Shown one piece after another: positions 22,258-34,037 of a stretch of 64,000 nucleotides of DNA. Source of the DNA: Diplosphaera chodatii (lineage: Eukaryota > Chlorophyta > Trebouxiophyceae > Prasiolales > Stichococcaceae); NCBI GenBank assembly GCA_032358165.1, contig JAALGY010000016.1:682001-746000 (forward strand), in the 5' to 3' direction. How positions within the stretch are numbered: the stretch's first letter is position 1; the number at the start of each line of letters is the position of its first letter. The notes beneath the pieces are model-generated. The model made no database searches, had not been told where the DNA came from, and saw only the letters and a list, made by a program, of their open reading frames with translations. A program made the translations under genes and the position numbers.

Positions 22258-25200
22258 TCAGGCAGCGGTGGGCTCTGCATGCGGCAGCGCCAGCGGCGCC
22301 GAGCCGACCACAAAGTCCGCCGGGTTGATTGCCACAGACTTGGTCGTGTTGTCCGTCTTGTAGATGCCCACCTGCGGGTGCGTGATCCAGATAGGCCTCG
22401 GCATGCAGACATCGTGCACCGTAAGTTCTTCAGGGACAGGAGGGAACATCCATGTCCTGTACGTTTGATGCGTGAGATGTTGGAGTCGCACCAGGCAGTC
22501 TGCCAACTCGAACATGTTGTTGCGCAGGCTGATGATGATGAACTGGGCGTCGCGGGTGCGCTCCTTGATGTAGTGCGCAACGATCGACACGTTCTTGAAG
22601 TCTGTGCACACAACCGCACCGGCGCCTCAGCGTCCAAAGCGACAGGCTAGTCAAAGGCTTGCAATTCCTCAGTACTGTACGCTGATATCCACAGCTTTGC
22701 GCCCACCGGTGGTCAGACTGTGGGGTCAGGGCACTGGGGGCATTTCATTGCAACAGAGCACAGAGGACACACGTACGTATAAGCAATGCATTGGTGCTTT
22801 GTTGCAGTCGCACCCAGCGCGGCGTCGATCTCGTCCATGACGTACAGCGGCGTGGGGCGGAAGTGGTGCAGCGCGAACACCAGCGACAGCGAGGACAGCG
22901 TCTTCTCGCCGCCCGACAGGTTGGCGATGTTCTTCCAGCTCTTCTTGGGCGGCCGCACGCTGAAGATGATGCCCTGCAGTGCAGGTGCTGTGGTCATGAC
23001 ATGACCGTCGTTTGTGCATTGTCATGCAATCTGGCCGAGGGGTGTTGCCAGGCGTAACATGTACGGTCTTGTTGATTGACTACACAGCTGCTGTCTGTGT
23101 GAGGACAGCTTGCAACCTTACAGCCTCGGCAAGGCCAACAGCAGGCAAAGTCGTGTGCAGACCAGCCCCTCAATAATGGCATGGCGCATGGCAGGTGCCC
23201 ACAGGGACGAGCACAGGCGCGCCGCCGCACCTCGGAGAAGGGGTCCAGGGAGTCGACCAGCTCCAGCTCGGCGTCGCCGCCCAGCGTGATCATCTGGTAC
23301 ATCTCCTTGAGCTTGAGGCTGATGGTGTTGAAGCCCGCCATGAAGCGCTCCAGCCGCTCCTTGCGCATCGCCTCGTGCCCCCGCCGCACCTGTTGGAGAC
23401 CACAGCGTGCACAGGGTTGGCAGCCACACCCGACCAGCACCATGAGGCAAAGTCAGGTGCAGTCGCCTGCCCTTGTGTCCTCAGCGTGAACAGATGCCTT
23501 GGCTAGGACCCCAAGAGCTTGACGTGAGGCCATGCTTGACGCCCTGCAAGCGTCCCACGAACCGCATGCCATGTCAGGGCTGCAGGCCTCACCTCATCGC
23601 GCTCTGCGGTGGCCTTCTCCAGGTCAGCCAGCCGGGCGGTGTGCTCCACCACCGCCTCCTTGTGCTTCGAGATCGCAGTCTGGTCCGGCGCAGCCTGCAC
23701 AAGCCGCATCACCCTTGGCACTTGAACCAGACGGATGCCCACACCCTGCACCTTGGCTCACACGCACAGCACCTGCGGGCCTCGTCACCTCATGTGGCTG
23801 CGGCGTTTCGCATGCAGGCCAGCACCGAGAAACAGCAAGGCATCATCCTGGCAGCGCTTCATGCTGGCGCAGGTCCATCAGTCAGCACATGCAGCGCTAT
23901 GTGCTACACGGCAGCAGCAAGCTTGCTGTACCTGGTCCAGCTCGTTGCTAAGGCGCAGGATGCGTGATGCCAGCGCATCCACATCCACAGCGTCCAGCTC
24001 CTCCTCGCTCATTTCCGTGAAGGGGCTTGCTGCTACAACATGTGAGCAGGCTTGTGAGCTTTCAGTGGTTATTCGGGTGTGGCCAGCGACATACAGCTCG
24101 GCATCTGCAAGCATCCCCTGAGATTTGTCGCTGGAGGCGGCATAGTGATTGTATGCAAGGTGCAGTTGAACTCATGGGAGCTCCAGGGTGTGGTTGAAGG
24201 AGATTTGTTGAGCAGGACAGCTGCAAGGAAGCGCTCACTGTCAGCCTCCATCTCGGCCTCGAACTTCTGGCGGCGCTTGGCCATGACGCTGTGGTTGTCC
24301 TTGATCTTGCGCGCCTCGGCGTTGCGGCTGGCCAGCTGGATTTGCATCCGCTCCGTGTGGTCCGCCCACGTCTTGTGGATGATGCGCAGCTGCAGGTACA
24401 CACGCAGGGCATCAGCATCCCTGGCCAGGCCCTTGAGCTTGCCTGGCTTGGTGTGAAAGCCGCATGCTCCTCGCAGCCGCAGACAGTGAGCGGGGATCAA
24501 GCAGCACACCACTGCTTAGCACTGCCGTGCAGACGACTGCACAGCAGTCAGGTGCATGGCACCTTGGACTCCAGGTCGTCGAGCTCAGCCACGGCGGCGT
24601 CTCGCGCCTTCTTGCACTCCATGAGCTCCTCTGTGGCTGCCTGTGGACAGCAGGGTGATGCGTTTGTCACTGGTCACTGACGTCCTTGGGCAACAGGAGT
24701 GGATGCAGTCGACCGTGAATCAGTGTCAAATGCAGCAGTGCAGCAGGCTCTCAGCCTGTTGTCGTTTGGCTACCAGTCGATGTGCACTGCAGGGCAATCA
24801 GAGACTGGCCACCCACCTGCATCGCCTCCTGGTGCTCGAAGGACGCCGCCTTGGCCTCCTGGTGGCCCTCCAGGGCCTCCTCCTCACGCTGCTCCAGGGC
24901 CTCTAGCTCTGCAGTGACCTTGTCCACGTCCCGCCGCAGCTTGGCCGCCGACTTCTGTGCGGCGGCGACCGTCACGCCCTTGCGAGTTGCCTCCTCCTCT
25001 GCCGCAGCAATGTCCTACAGCCATTGGGACACACTGGTCGGCCTCGATATTCAGAGGTGGCAGGCGCCTTTCTAGCGCTTGCCTGCCGGCAGTGCCCTGT
25101 CAGCTGTGGTAAGCATCATGAGTGCGGACATAGCACCAGCGTGAGTGGGGACACCGCACCAGCATGTCGCTTGCAAGTGCACTGCTGACACCAGGCGTCC

Positions 25201-28200
25201 ACGTCTCTGCGTATTCTGTACCTGCTGCAGCGAGTCAACCAGGGCGCGCTGCTCCTTGAGCTCCTCGCCGCCGACGGCCTCCAGCGCTGCAACAACTGCC
25301 TCCGCCTCGGCGTTCAGCCCCGCCATGTCGCGCTGCAGCTTTGCGACAGCCTTGTCTTCCGCCGCGATGGCTGCCTCAAGCGCCGCCAGCTGCGCCTTGT
25401 CCTCCTTGGACACCTATACAAGGCGATGCGCGAATCGGGTTAGCATATGTCGGATGAGCCATCACATGTGACTGCTGACCCAGCCGTAGTTCAAATGCTG
25501 GCCTGGTCAGCTGCGCAGGGGTGCGGGGACGGTGTGCTTGCAGGACATGGGGTAAGCTGCCTGCGAATCAGGCTTGTGGGCAGGCACACCTTGGCCTCGG
25601 CCCTGAGTGCGGGCAGCCGGCGCGCCAGGTCGGCGGCCGTGGCCTGGTGCGCCTCGGCGGCCATGGCAGCCTTGTGCGCGGCCGTCTCCAGCTCGGCGGC
25701 CTTCCTGCCGGCCTCCCGCACCACCTTGGCCGCCTGCGCCACCTCCGCTTGTGCATCCGCCAGGTCCTGCAGGCAGCAGGAAGGACTTTACCTGGGTGCC
25801 CTACCTATAGTGTCTCTTTCTTATTTGTAGCCAAGTAGCTTCACGTCAGAACATGTGGCCAGCTGGCACATAGCAGAAGCCATCGAACTCTGTAGTGCAT
25901 CATCGGCAGTATTGCTCCGGAGTCGTTTGCGACTAGACCATGTTTGTTAGTCACAGCTCAGGAGCGCCAGGCAGGCACCTTCTGCAGCTGCTGCAGATCG
26001 CGCTCCAGGACGATGACGTCCTTGCCGTCGTCCGATGCTGCGGCCGCCGGCGCGCCGGAGCCCACCCGCATCTTGCCCCGCCGCGGCTTGCCACCGCCGC
26101 CCGTCATGGTGCCCGACTCGCTGATCAGCTCGCCCTGAGGATATGCAATGTTTCCAACGCTTTCTGACAGTGGCACCAGCACTGATGACATGGCAAGTTC
26201 AGTAGGGACTGCAAGAAGTGCATGTTGGAGTGGGATGGTTTAAGAAAGTAGGCCTGCTATAGTTCACCTTCAGCGTGACGACCTTGCGCAGCTGTGAGCC
26301 AGGCGCATAGGCGATCTCAGCAGCATGGTCCATGTTGCGGACCACCACCGTGTTGCCGAGCGCATTGTAGAACGCTGGCCGCAGCTCCTCCTTCGTGTCT
26401 ACCAGGTCGAACAGCCGCGGGGCATCTGCACAACACCATGGCGGCTTGACAAGGTGGCGGCAGCCAGGCATCGCGCTCCCTGCAGTCCTGTTGGGACCCT
26501 TCCAGTTGCACAGCCACCAGTGCTGATGCTTATGTCGACGATGACGCAACATACACCGGCATTGTCTGCCGCACGCTGAAAGTGCAGCACCCACCCCGAG
26601 GCGTGGTGATGGCGCCCATCTTGCTGCCCCACCGCTCCTGCTGCTGCTTCAGGATGACGAAGGTGGCGACGCCCAAGCCCTTCTGCCGGATGTAGTTGAC
26701 ACATGCCTGTATTGCAGTCAGCGTCACCCTTGACAGCGAGGAACGATGCATACTGAGTCCGTTGCACAACACCATCTGCCTGTCCTCCCATACGCAACAG
26801 ATTGTTCAACTGACCACAGCCCAGGCACCTCTCGACACACTGACCTGCGCTGTGGGCATGCTGTCCACCACGATGTGGTCCAGCAGGCCGCTGCAGGAGG
26901 AGACTGCGATGTCGTACTTCGCGTCGATGCTGCCCAGGTCACCTGTCGTACAGCACACCGCACACTCAGCAACAACGCCTGCCACCCGCATGCCCTCAAG
27001 GGGTGAGGCTCACAACAGTCATTGTGCATAGCGAGTCGGGGGTGCTGCGTAATGCTGTACATACGCTGCAGATCCTGAACTCTGGAATCAGTGTGTATGG
27101 CTCACCTAGTCGGCCCCAGATCCTGCCCTCCACCACACCGATCCTAGCAGCATGTGTCAGCGCCTGCATGATGTGTGACTTCGCTGCTGCGGAGCTGTCG
27201 GCCTGCACGATACAGACCATGATCAGCAGCGCGCACCGCAGTGTGTATGATCTGCTCACAGCCTCCGGAGACATAGGCCCACCAGGGTCAGGGTCAGACT
27301 GACATGCAATAACGATGGCAGGGGCCTGAAACAATCAAGCCATACGTACGCAGCACACACGGCCGAGCACCTGCTTGCGCTGCGCCAGCTGCCCCTGCGT
27401 GTCCCGCAGCTCGCCCTGCAGCTGCTGCACCCGCGCCTTGGCGTCCGTTTCCCGCTGCTGCGCCGCCTCAGCGGCAGCCCTGTGGCCAGCCAGGTGATGT
27501 TGTGTAATCCTGTTGGGTGATTGTGGCTTTGCATGCCAGTGAAGAGAAGTGCAGTGCCATAGCAGCGCCTGCCGAACAAGGGCCGGCAAATCGTGAGCAA
27601 CAACTTTTGCTGTTCAGGGCTGGACTTTGCCAGCAGACGCACTGGGTTTCGGCCTGCTCAGCGCCCAGTGACTTTGCCTCGACCATGCACGCATCAGCTG
27701 CCTCTGCTGCCTCAGCAGCGCCTGCTTCAGCATCCTGCATTGCAAGCAGCACACCAAAACTTGCAAGCCCAGTGCCAGCGTTTGAGTGTCCAGCATATTG
27801 ATGCTGCTGTGCATACTGCCTGCTGTACTTCATCCACAAAATCGAGAGTGCAGGCAAGCGAACATACCACTTCATGCATCAACACACCTCAAAAGCCTTC
27901 AGCGCCACTGCATGCTTCTGAGACAGCATGTCACGCTCGGCGGCCGGCTCGCTCTGGCGTGCCTTGGCCTCAGCGACTGCCCGCTGGTGCGGCTGCAGCT
28001 TCTGGCTGATGTCCTGCGTTTGAAAAGCAGTACTATTCGTGCACTGCCCAGGGGTTGCATGCAGCCTCTTAATCGTCATATGAGAACCATCACTAGGCAG
28101 CCCAGCGCTTTGGTGCTGTTCACTTGCCACGGTGTAGGGTTGAGCGCCCACCTGCTGCTTCCTGGTAAGCGCCTCACGCTCAGGGCGGGCCGCCTCGGCA

Positions 28201-30657
28201 AGGCGCTCGACCTCGGCTTCGGCGCCTGCCAGCTCCTCTGTCAGCTGCGCCGCCCGCGCCTGGTGGGCCTCAATCTTGCTTGGCAGCCGCTCCACATCGT
28301 CGTCGCATTTCTGCACACAGCACCAGCTCAGGTCAAAGAGTAGGCTCTTGGGCAATGCACTAGACAGCCCAGATGCGCCATCTGTCCACATCGGCATATG
28401 TGTTCTCTGTTGTCACAGATATGCTGTCCTCTGCTGCATTGAGTATGTGGGCAGACAGACTGTGTTTATCCGGCAATGACGGTCGCAACTCCATGTTCAC
28501 ATCGGGGCCCAGGCAACAGCACACCTGCAGCACGGCGGCGTCCTTGTCGCGCTTGGTGCGCAGCTTCTTGGCCTTGGCCCTGGCGGCCTTGGACTCCTCT
28601 GTGCGCTTGGCGTCCGCCCGCTCGAAGTCGTTGAAGCGCCTGGTGGCGCCGTCCAGCGTGCGCTGCGACTTGGCCACTGCCGCCTCCGCGGCTTTGGCAC
28701 TGCACCGTTGTTCATCCCGGCTTACGGACTTGACGGCAGTTGTACTGCTATGTTCACTGCTGCACGCGATGGTCGTGCAAGTGCCAGGCGCTGGAGCCGT
28801 TCGTAAGCATGACATGTGCTGCAGAGCACCATGGTGCGCATCACGTCATGCCCAGTCGTGGTCCACAGTACCTGTCTTTGAGTGCGGTCTGGTCGGCCTC
28901 GAACTCTTTGAGCTTGTCCGCCTCATGGTCAATGGCCGCCTGGACCTCCTCCATATGTCCATTGAGCTTGGTCACCGATTTCTGCAGGCGCACCATGGGC
29001 AAGCCTGGTCAAGCAATCCACCGAAATGTTACGCAGGTCGAAGCCTGTGTGCATGCTATCTGAAAAGCATGCTTCTAGCGGTGTTACGGTGAGCCTGTGC
29101 CATGCACCTCGCCCACGCGGATGTACAGCTGCAGCTTGGTGTCCTCAGCGCCGGCCAGCTCAGCGCGCTTGGCGTTGTACGCCTGCGTGATTGCTGCGGG
29201 CCCCGCCGTCGCCGCCACCTTCTTGTCCGCAGCCTTGGCGCGGTTCATCGTCGACTGCCGCACCTCCGTCAGCTCCTCCATCCTGCGCAATGGCACCGCC
29301 ATCGTGACCGCTGATTGGTGGCAGGGCAGCGGGTTGTGTGACATTTATCAGGCGCAGCAAGTTTCCTGTTGGTGTCTACAAGGTCTGTCGAACGTGCAAA
29401 CGGTTGGATTTCTGTGCTGGCGTACGTTTTGGCCAGCTTCTCAAGCTGCTCCTCGTACTCGTGCGTGCCGATGATCTCGGACAGGTAGCTCAGCAGCTGC
29501 TGCGGATCCATCAGGCTGATCTGCTCCACCTCGCCCTACAGCATGAGCAACAACAGGCAATGGAGCCTAAGGCTGAACCATTGCAGCAGGGTCTCAGCAC
29601 CCCAAAGATGTGACAGCACCAACATCCTGCCACAAGGTGTTTGAAGGTGGGATGTCGTCTCATGTAATCGCCGACTCGAGCTGCAAGCTGACCATCGCAG
29701 TGTGAGGTAGTTCAGCCTTGATGAGGACTGACCTGCAGGATGAGGAAGCGGTTGTGGTTGAGGTCGATGCCCTCCTGCTTGAGGCGCGCCACCACCTCGT
29801 TGGCCTTTTGCTTGCGGCCGTCGATCAGATAGTCGGATGTGCTGTTGCGGTATGCCACCCGGCCCACCACAAAGTCTGAGCCCGGCACCTTCTCAACCGT
29901 GCCATCATCCTGCGGGTTACACAAGGTATATACGTTGATCATTGCAAAGGGCCCACAGTGTCGAGGACAAGAGTGTACGTCCGTGAGATCTTTTCCATTG
30001 GGCGGCCTGTGTGGCTTAGAGTCCGCAATGGTAGTGTGAACAGTGCAGCCCATCTGCGCCGTGAGCTGGGAAACAAGCCCACCCGCTCGACGATCCGCGC
30101 GAAGTGCACGGAGACCGAGGCGCTGTTCAGATCCCTGTGGTTTGTGGAGTTGTGTATCAGCTCCGATACCTTGCTCAGGCGCATCTGCAGCATGAAAGTA
30201 ACAGTGTTAGGCCCCTGACTCAGCCAGAAGAGTGTACACACAGGAGCTGTGCAACGCTGCGGTGTGTCACGCCGCCAGCATCTACCTTGGAAGCCTTGAA
30301 GGCCATCACGAAGAGCAGGGCGTCAATGACATTTGACTTGCCACTGCCATTTGGGCCCACCACAGATGTGAAGTTCTGCACCACCAGGAAGAGATAATTG
30401 GCGCGAAGCACGACCGCTACAACACATGAGCTGACACTATGCCTGCAGAAGTAGCCAGGGACCCTCAGAGAAGCACAGTGTGCTACTTTGCCAGGCCTCA
30501 CTGCAAGCCATCGCAGGCAAGTTTGCACCTTGTGGAACGGGCCAACTGTCATAGTGCCGGCGTAGGACTTGAAATTGTGCATGACCAGCTTCTCGATCAC
30601 CAGGCGGCCCAGCAGGCTGATCTGTCCATTCTCATCCGTCTGCATGGGCTCCGCCAT
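22258..30657 (-). CDS. SMC4: Condensin subunit SMC4 (CAP-C)
   Basis: ATPase of the condensin complex, pairing with SMC2 to compact mitotic chromosomes. The start at 30657 gives RLVIEKLVMHNFKSYAG, diagnostic of SMC4. Walker A GPNGSGKSN is in the second exon (about 30350), then VSELIHNSTNHRDL (about 30160). Long Ala/Glu/Lys-rich coiled-coil exons fill 29.5-27.4 kb. The hinge is in 27.2-26.6 kb: WGRLGDLGSIDAKYDIAVSS, then VVDSMPTAQ and GVATFVILKQQ. The returning coil follows, with GTMTGGGGKPRRGKM (about 26100). The C-terminal ATPase head has MYQMITLGGDAELELVDSLD (about 23290), signature LSGGEKTL (about 22910) and Walker B YVMDEIDAAL (about 22830); splicing restores the D-loop Asp (DAALDFKN across about 22816/22602). 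Stop at 22258. Close to 30 exons, mostly 80-200 nt. Exact borders are inferred. Confidence 0.92.
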
Positions 30658-31117
30658 CCTGACACTTGTTTTGACACAGCAAGAGAGCGGCTGGCGCCGC
30701 GACGTTACGCTTTACGCAGCAGCACGCATGATTGGATATTGATTGCTGAAACGACGGACTGTTATGCTGTTATCACGGCGAACGCCAGTCGTGCGTGGGA
30801 AGCTGCTGCACAGCGATTTGAACAACCCCCCGCAAAACCCTAGTCGTACCGCTGCACTTCTCCAGCGCAGCAACAGGTGACAGGGTAGTGCTCCCAGCGC
30901 AGGTGCACCATCATTGCATGAGTACATCAGGAGAATGCCTGCAGCTATGCGAGGTATCCTGTGCCCCTAATGGCTGCAGCCTGCTCGCCCCGTGCTACGC
31001 AGCATGGTTGTATCACGTCCGCCCCATGGAGCGTAGTTGCTGCGCTTGATGGATGCACCATGGACCTAAGGTTGTAATTGCGGTTGATTCACTGTTCCTT
31101 GAGTACACTGTGTGTTG
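30658..31117 (-). promoter_or_regulatory. SMC4 promoter and PsbP-protein 3' UTR
   Basis: 460 bp upstream of the SMC4 start and downstream of the PsbP-protein stop, both on minus. No coding exon or minus TGTAA found. Confidence 0.35.
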
Positions 31118-32285
31118 TCACCACCACGAAGACTTCGGTTGATGATCAGACTGTGTCAAAACTGTGTCAAAACTGTCCGCTGCTTGTGCCATGAGCGCAG
31201 CTGTCTCCCCTGCAACACCGCCGCAGCTGTCACCCTCGCACTTGGCGGTGCCATTCACGATGTACAGCTTGCGGTTGGCGATCGCCACGGTGGACAGGAT
31301 GCGCTTGCGGCCGCGTGTGCTGTCCAGCTCGTACTCATAGTCATACACCGTCACGCCGCTGTTCGCCCCCTTGCGAGCAGCCTGCCGGACCAACTTCACA
31401 TCCTTCGTGCTCTCCTGCGCACGCATGGCCAGACACTGCTTCACCAACCTCGTCGCGTCGGCCGGCAATGCTTACCAGACATCCTTCTTTACACCGTGCA
31501 GCACCCACATCGATTTCCTGTGCATCGCGTGGCACAGCTGGCCTGCTGCCTGCAGTGCAGAACTCTGACCATTCAAGAACGGCCCTCACCTTGGCACGCT
31601 CAGCCTGCAGCAGGCGGTTGGCAATGGTGTCCAGATCCCCAAAGGCGTCAAGGCTGTCCACTCGCACAGGGCTGACTGTCACGCCGAGCGTGCTGGATTT
31701 CCGTGCTGGGTCCACGAACAGCACATCTGCGCCTGCTTTGCCTGTCAAGGAGACACCATCGCATGAGCACACACCATCCGGCTGGTTGATTTCAATGACA
31801 CGAGCGCAGGCTGCTATGCAAACGGATGAGCGGATGCGCGACCAGAGTCTTCTTACTGGTCTGCTCCCAGCTCGCCGGCCGATCTATCCTGTAGCCCTCC
31901 TTGGGATTGGAGAACTGCTCCAGATCGGCTGCACATGACATGCGAGTGGTTAGTCTAATATGCATGGTCTTAGGTCCACCTATGGCAACAGCCTTCAAGA
32001 TGCACCAACGCTCATTGCACCTGCATGCGCGACGGAGGGCGTCCATATAGGTAGCACGACCGTCCCTACCACCACCGCCAATGAGTGCAGCATGGCCCGC
32101 CGCGGTGGCTGCTCCTCATCGCTGCTGCGTGTGTATGGCTGGTGTGAGCCTGATGAAACAACTGCATGACGGTGGGATTTGGGCCTCGCGGGTCGCTGCT
32201 TCGTGAAGTATCTGAAGTGCCGAAGGTTGATTGGTGTCCAGGTGTGCGCAGCGGACGACTGACCTGCAATGCTGTACATTGCCAT
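31118..32285 (-). CDS. PsbP domain-containing thylakoid lumen protein
   Basis: PsbP-like/PPD protein of the thylakoid lumen, a family connected with photosystem assembly and stability. The N-terminal part is basic (transit peptide), then RRAMLHSLAVVVGTVVLPIW followed by SVAHA, a twin-arginine lumen-targeting signal with an AHA cleavage site (about 32080-32010). The mature domain has LEQFSNPKEGYRIDRPASWEQ (about 31925-31860), ADVLFVDPARKSSTLGVTVS with DSLDAFGDLDTIANRLLQAE (about 31730-31590), and DYEYELDSTRGRKRILSTVA followed by NRKLYIVNGTAKC (about 31345-31240), all PsbP signatures. The frame runs on past the usual end into a short repeat and stops at 31118. The start is uncertain: an in-frame ATG at 32393 and a possible donor near 32275 allow other 5' ends. 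Confidence 0.8.
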
Positions 32286-32536
32286 GAACTGCCGTGCCGC
32301 CTGCAAAGACGTCTCCTGGCCACTCACTGCAAGGCTGTGTAAGATGGAAGTGGTGAGGTGATGCTGTAGTCGCTCTGGTGCACATGCATGCAATGAATGT
32401 CAGCAATGCTGCAACTCATCGACCCTTGGCCATGCCCGCACGTGCTGTGCGCGCAAAAACGACCCCACCCGACGGTCCAATCTGTCACACGTGTCCAGTG
32501 GCAGGTTCAACAGGGTCTGCATGGAGCGTACTGCTA
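32286..32536. promoter_or_regulatory. Divergent promoter, PsbP protein / ETHE1
   Basis: About 250 bp between the preferred start codons; less if upstream in-frame ATGs are used on either side. No motif recognised. Confidence 0.35.
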
Positions 32537-33400
32537 ATGCATGCGATACCTGCACGCAAGGGTGTCCAGCCAAGCGTGCCGCGGCCGTGGCTGTCAGGGT
32601 GTACCAGTAGTTCCACATTCCGACAGTGCGCAGCAGCCCGAGCGCCCACACTTGCTCGTGCAGACAGGACCATGGTCACCGAAACAATCTCCGCGCCGAG
32701 CGAGCTGCTGTTCCGCCAGCTGTTCGACTCAGGGTCCAGCACCTTCACATACATCCTGGCGGATGCGGCAAGCAAGGAAGCCGTGATGATTGATCCGGTG
32801 CTGGAGCAGGTGGACAGGGACCTTGGACTGCTCCAGGAGTTGGAACTACAGCTGCTGTATGCCATCAACACACACTGTCACGCGGACCACGTCACTGGCA
32901 CTGGCGAGATCAAAAAGCGGTGGCCAAAGGTGAGGTCGGGCATCTCCAGGGCCAGCGGAGCCAAAGCGGACATCTTATTTGAGCCGGGCGATATCATCGC
33001 TTTTGGAACCCAGACGCTGCAGGCACTGCCCACGCCAGGCCATACCAATGGTTGCATGTGTTTCTACAGCACCGCTGATGGCGGCCGGGTTTTCACGGGG
33101 GACACCCTGCTCATTCGGGGATGCGGGCGCACTGACTTCCAGGAGGGATCCGCAGAGCGGCTGTATGACAGCGTGCACAGCCAGCTGTTCAGCTTGCCAG
33201 ACAACACTGCAGTGTACCCCGCACACGACTACAAAGGACGGACGAGCAGCACAGTAGGCGAGGAGAAGTGGTACAATCTGCGGCTGACACAGACGAAGGA
33301 AGAGTTCATCAACATCATGGCCAACCTGGGCCTGCCATACCCCAAGAAGATAGATGAAGCGGTGCCTGCCAACATGGTGTGCGGCTTACAGTCCGAATGA
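32537..33400 (+). CDS. ETHE1: Persulfide dioxygenase ETHE1 (metallo-beta-lactamase fold)
   Basis: Mitochondrial iron enzyme that oxidises glutathione persulfide to sulfite and glutathione in sulfide/cysteine breakdown. Intronless. The catalytic part begins near 32672 ([19 protein letters not shown]). Metal-site motifs are complete: [32 protein letters not shown] (bridging Asp in TGD) and YPAHDYKG. The C-terminus reads [20 protein letters not shown] and VPANMVCG, characteristic of ETHE1 rather than glyoxalase II. I chose the ATG at 32537 because it gives an Arg/Ser-rich, acid-poor leader of about 45 residues typical of mitochondrial import; the longest frame starts at 32378 and the minimal one at 32672. 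Confidence 0.9.
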   Translation: MHAIPARKGVQPSVPRPWLSGCTSSSTFRQCAAARAPTLARADRTMVTETISAPSELLFRQLFDSGSSTFTYILADAASKEAVMIDPVLEQVDRDLGLLQELELQLLYAINTHCHADHVTGTGEIKKRWPKVRSGISRASGAKADILFEPGDIIAFGTQTLQALPTPGHTNGCMCFYSTADGGRVFTGDTLLIRGCGRTDFQEGSAERLYDSVHSQLFSLPDNTAVYPAHDYKGRTSSTVGEEKWYNLRLTQTKEEFINIMANLGLPYPKKIDEAVPANMVCGLQSE

Positions 33401-34037
33401 GAAGAGCTGATTTGTACCATAGTGCTTTGTGTGATATGTAAGCCTCCTTACTCTGGAGGTGCTTCTCTACATCAGCACAGCTGCAGCCCATGCCTGTACC
33501 AATACCCTGTCTGTAGCCGAAGTCGAGCCGGTAACCATTTTGTGCAGCATGAGTGTGCTGCCATAATATGAACTGTGATGTACATCTGATGTGTCATACT
33601 TTCCACCTTTTGAAGTACTGGTGGTAGGAGAGGAGGCGACGCTCCTGATGTTCTCACATTTGACATGCCTCAGCATGCCAGCAATGTAACGCTTGGGTTG
33701 GCATTGATTCAAATGAGATCGTTTGTAACAACAGTCGAAGTGTTCGCCTCTACATCAAATCGGCTACCGTAGCCACGGCAACGTCACGGGTGATTCTCTG
33801 ACCTCTAATGCCCACAAACCATACACTCACAGTGCAGGAGCACCATGACGTGCTGCGCTGTCCCGCTCGAAGCAAACAGATACGAATTAAGAGTGCACAA
33901 CTGAAAAGGTAGTCAGCACGCAGCAGTTCGCAGTCATGCTGGTCCATTGACGCCGATCACTCCAGGTGGCAGCAGACGCCTGATGCACCAGCCGTACCAG
34001 CAGCAGACAAACCTTGGCAAAGTTCGCTGCAAGGGCC
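33401..34037. other. Convergent 3' UTR region, ETHE1 / intronless receptor kinase
   Basis: About 640 bp between two converging stops. Plus-strand TGTAA occurs at 33437-33441, 33685-33689 and 33724-33728, giving possible ETHE1 3' UTRs of about 40 to 330 nt. No coding exon supported. Confidence 0.4.
33724..33728 (+). terminator. Candidate TGTAA polyadenylation signal of ETHE1
   Basis: Third of three plus-strand TGTAA copies after the ETHE1 stop, about 325 nt downstream. The nearer copies are at 33437 and 33685. Confidence 0.3.
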
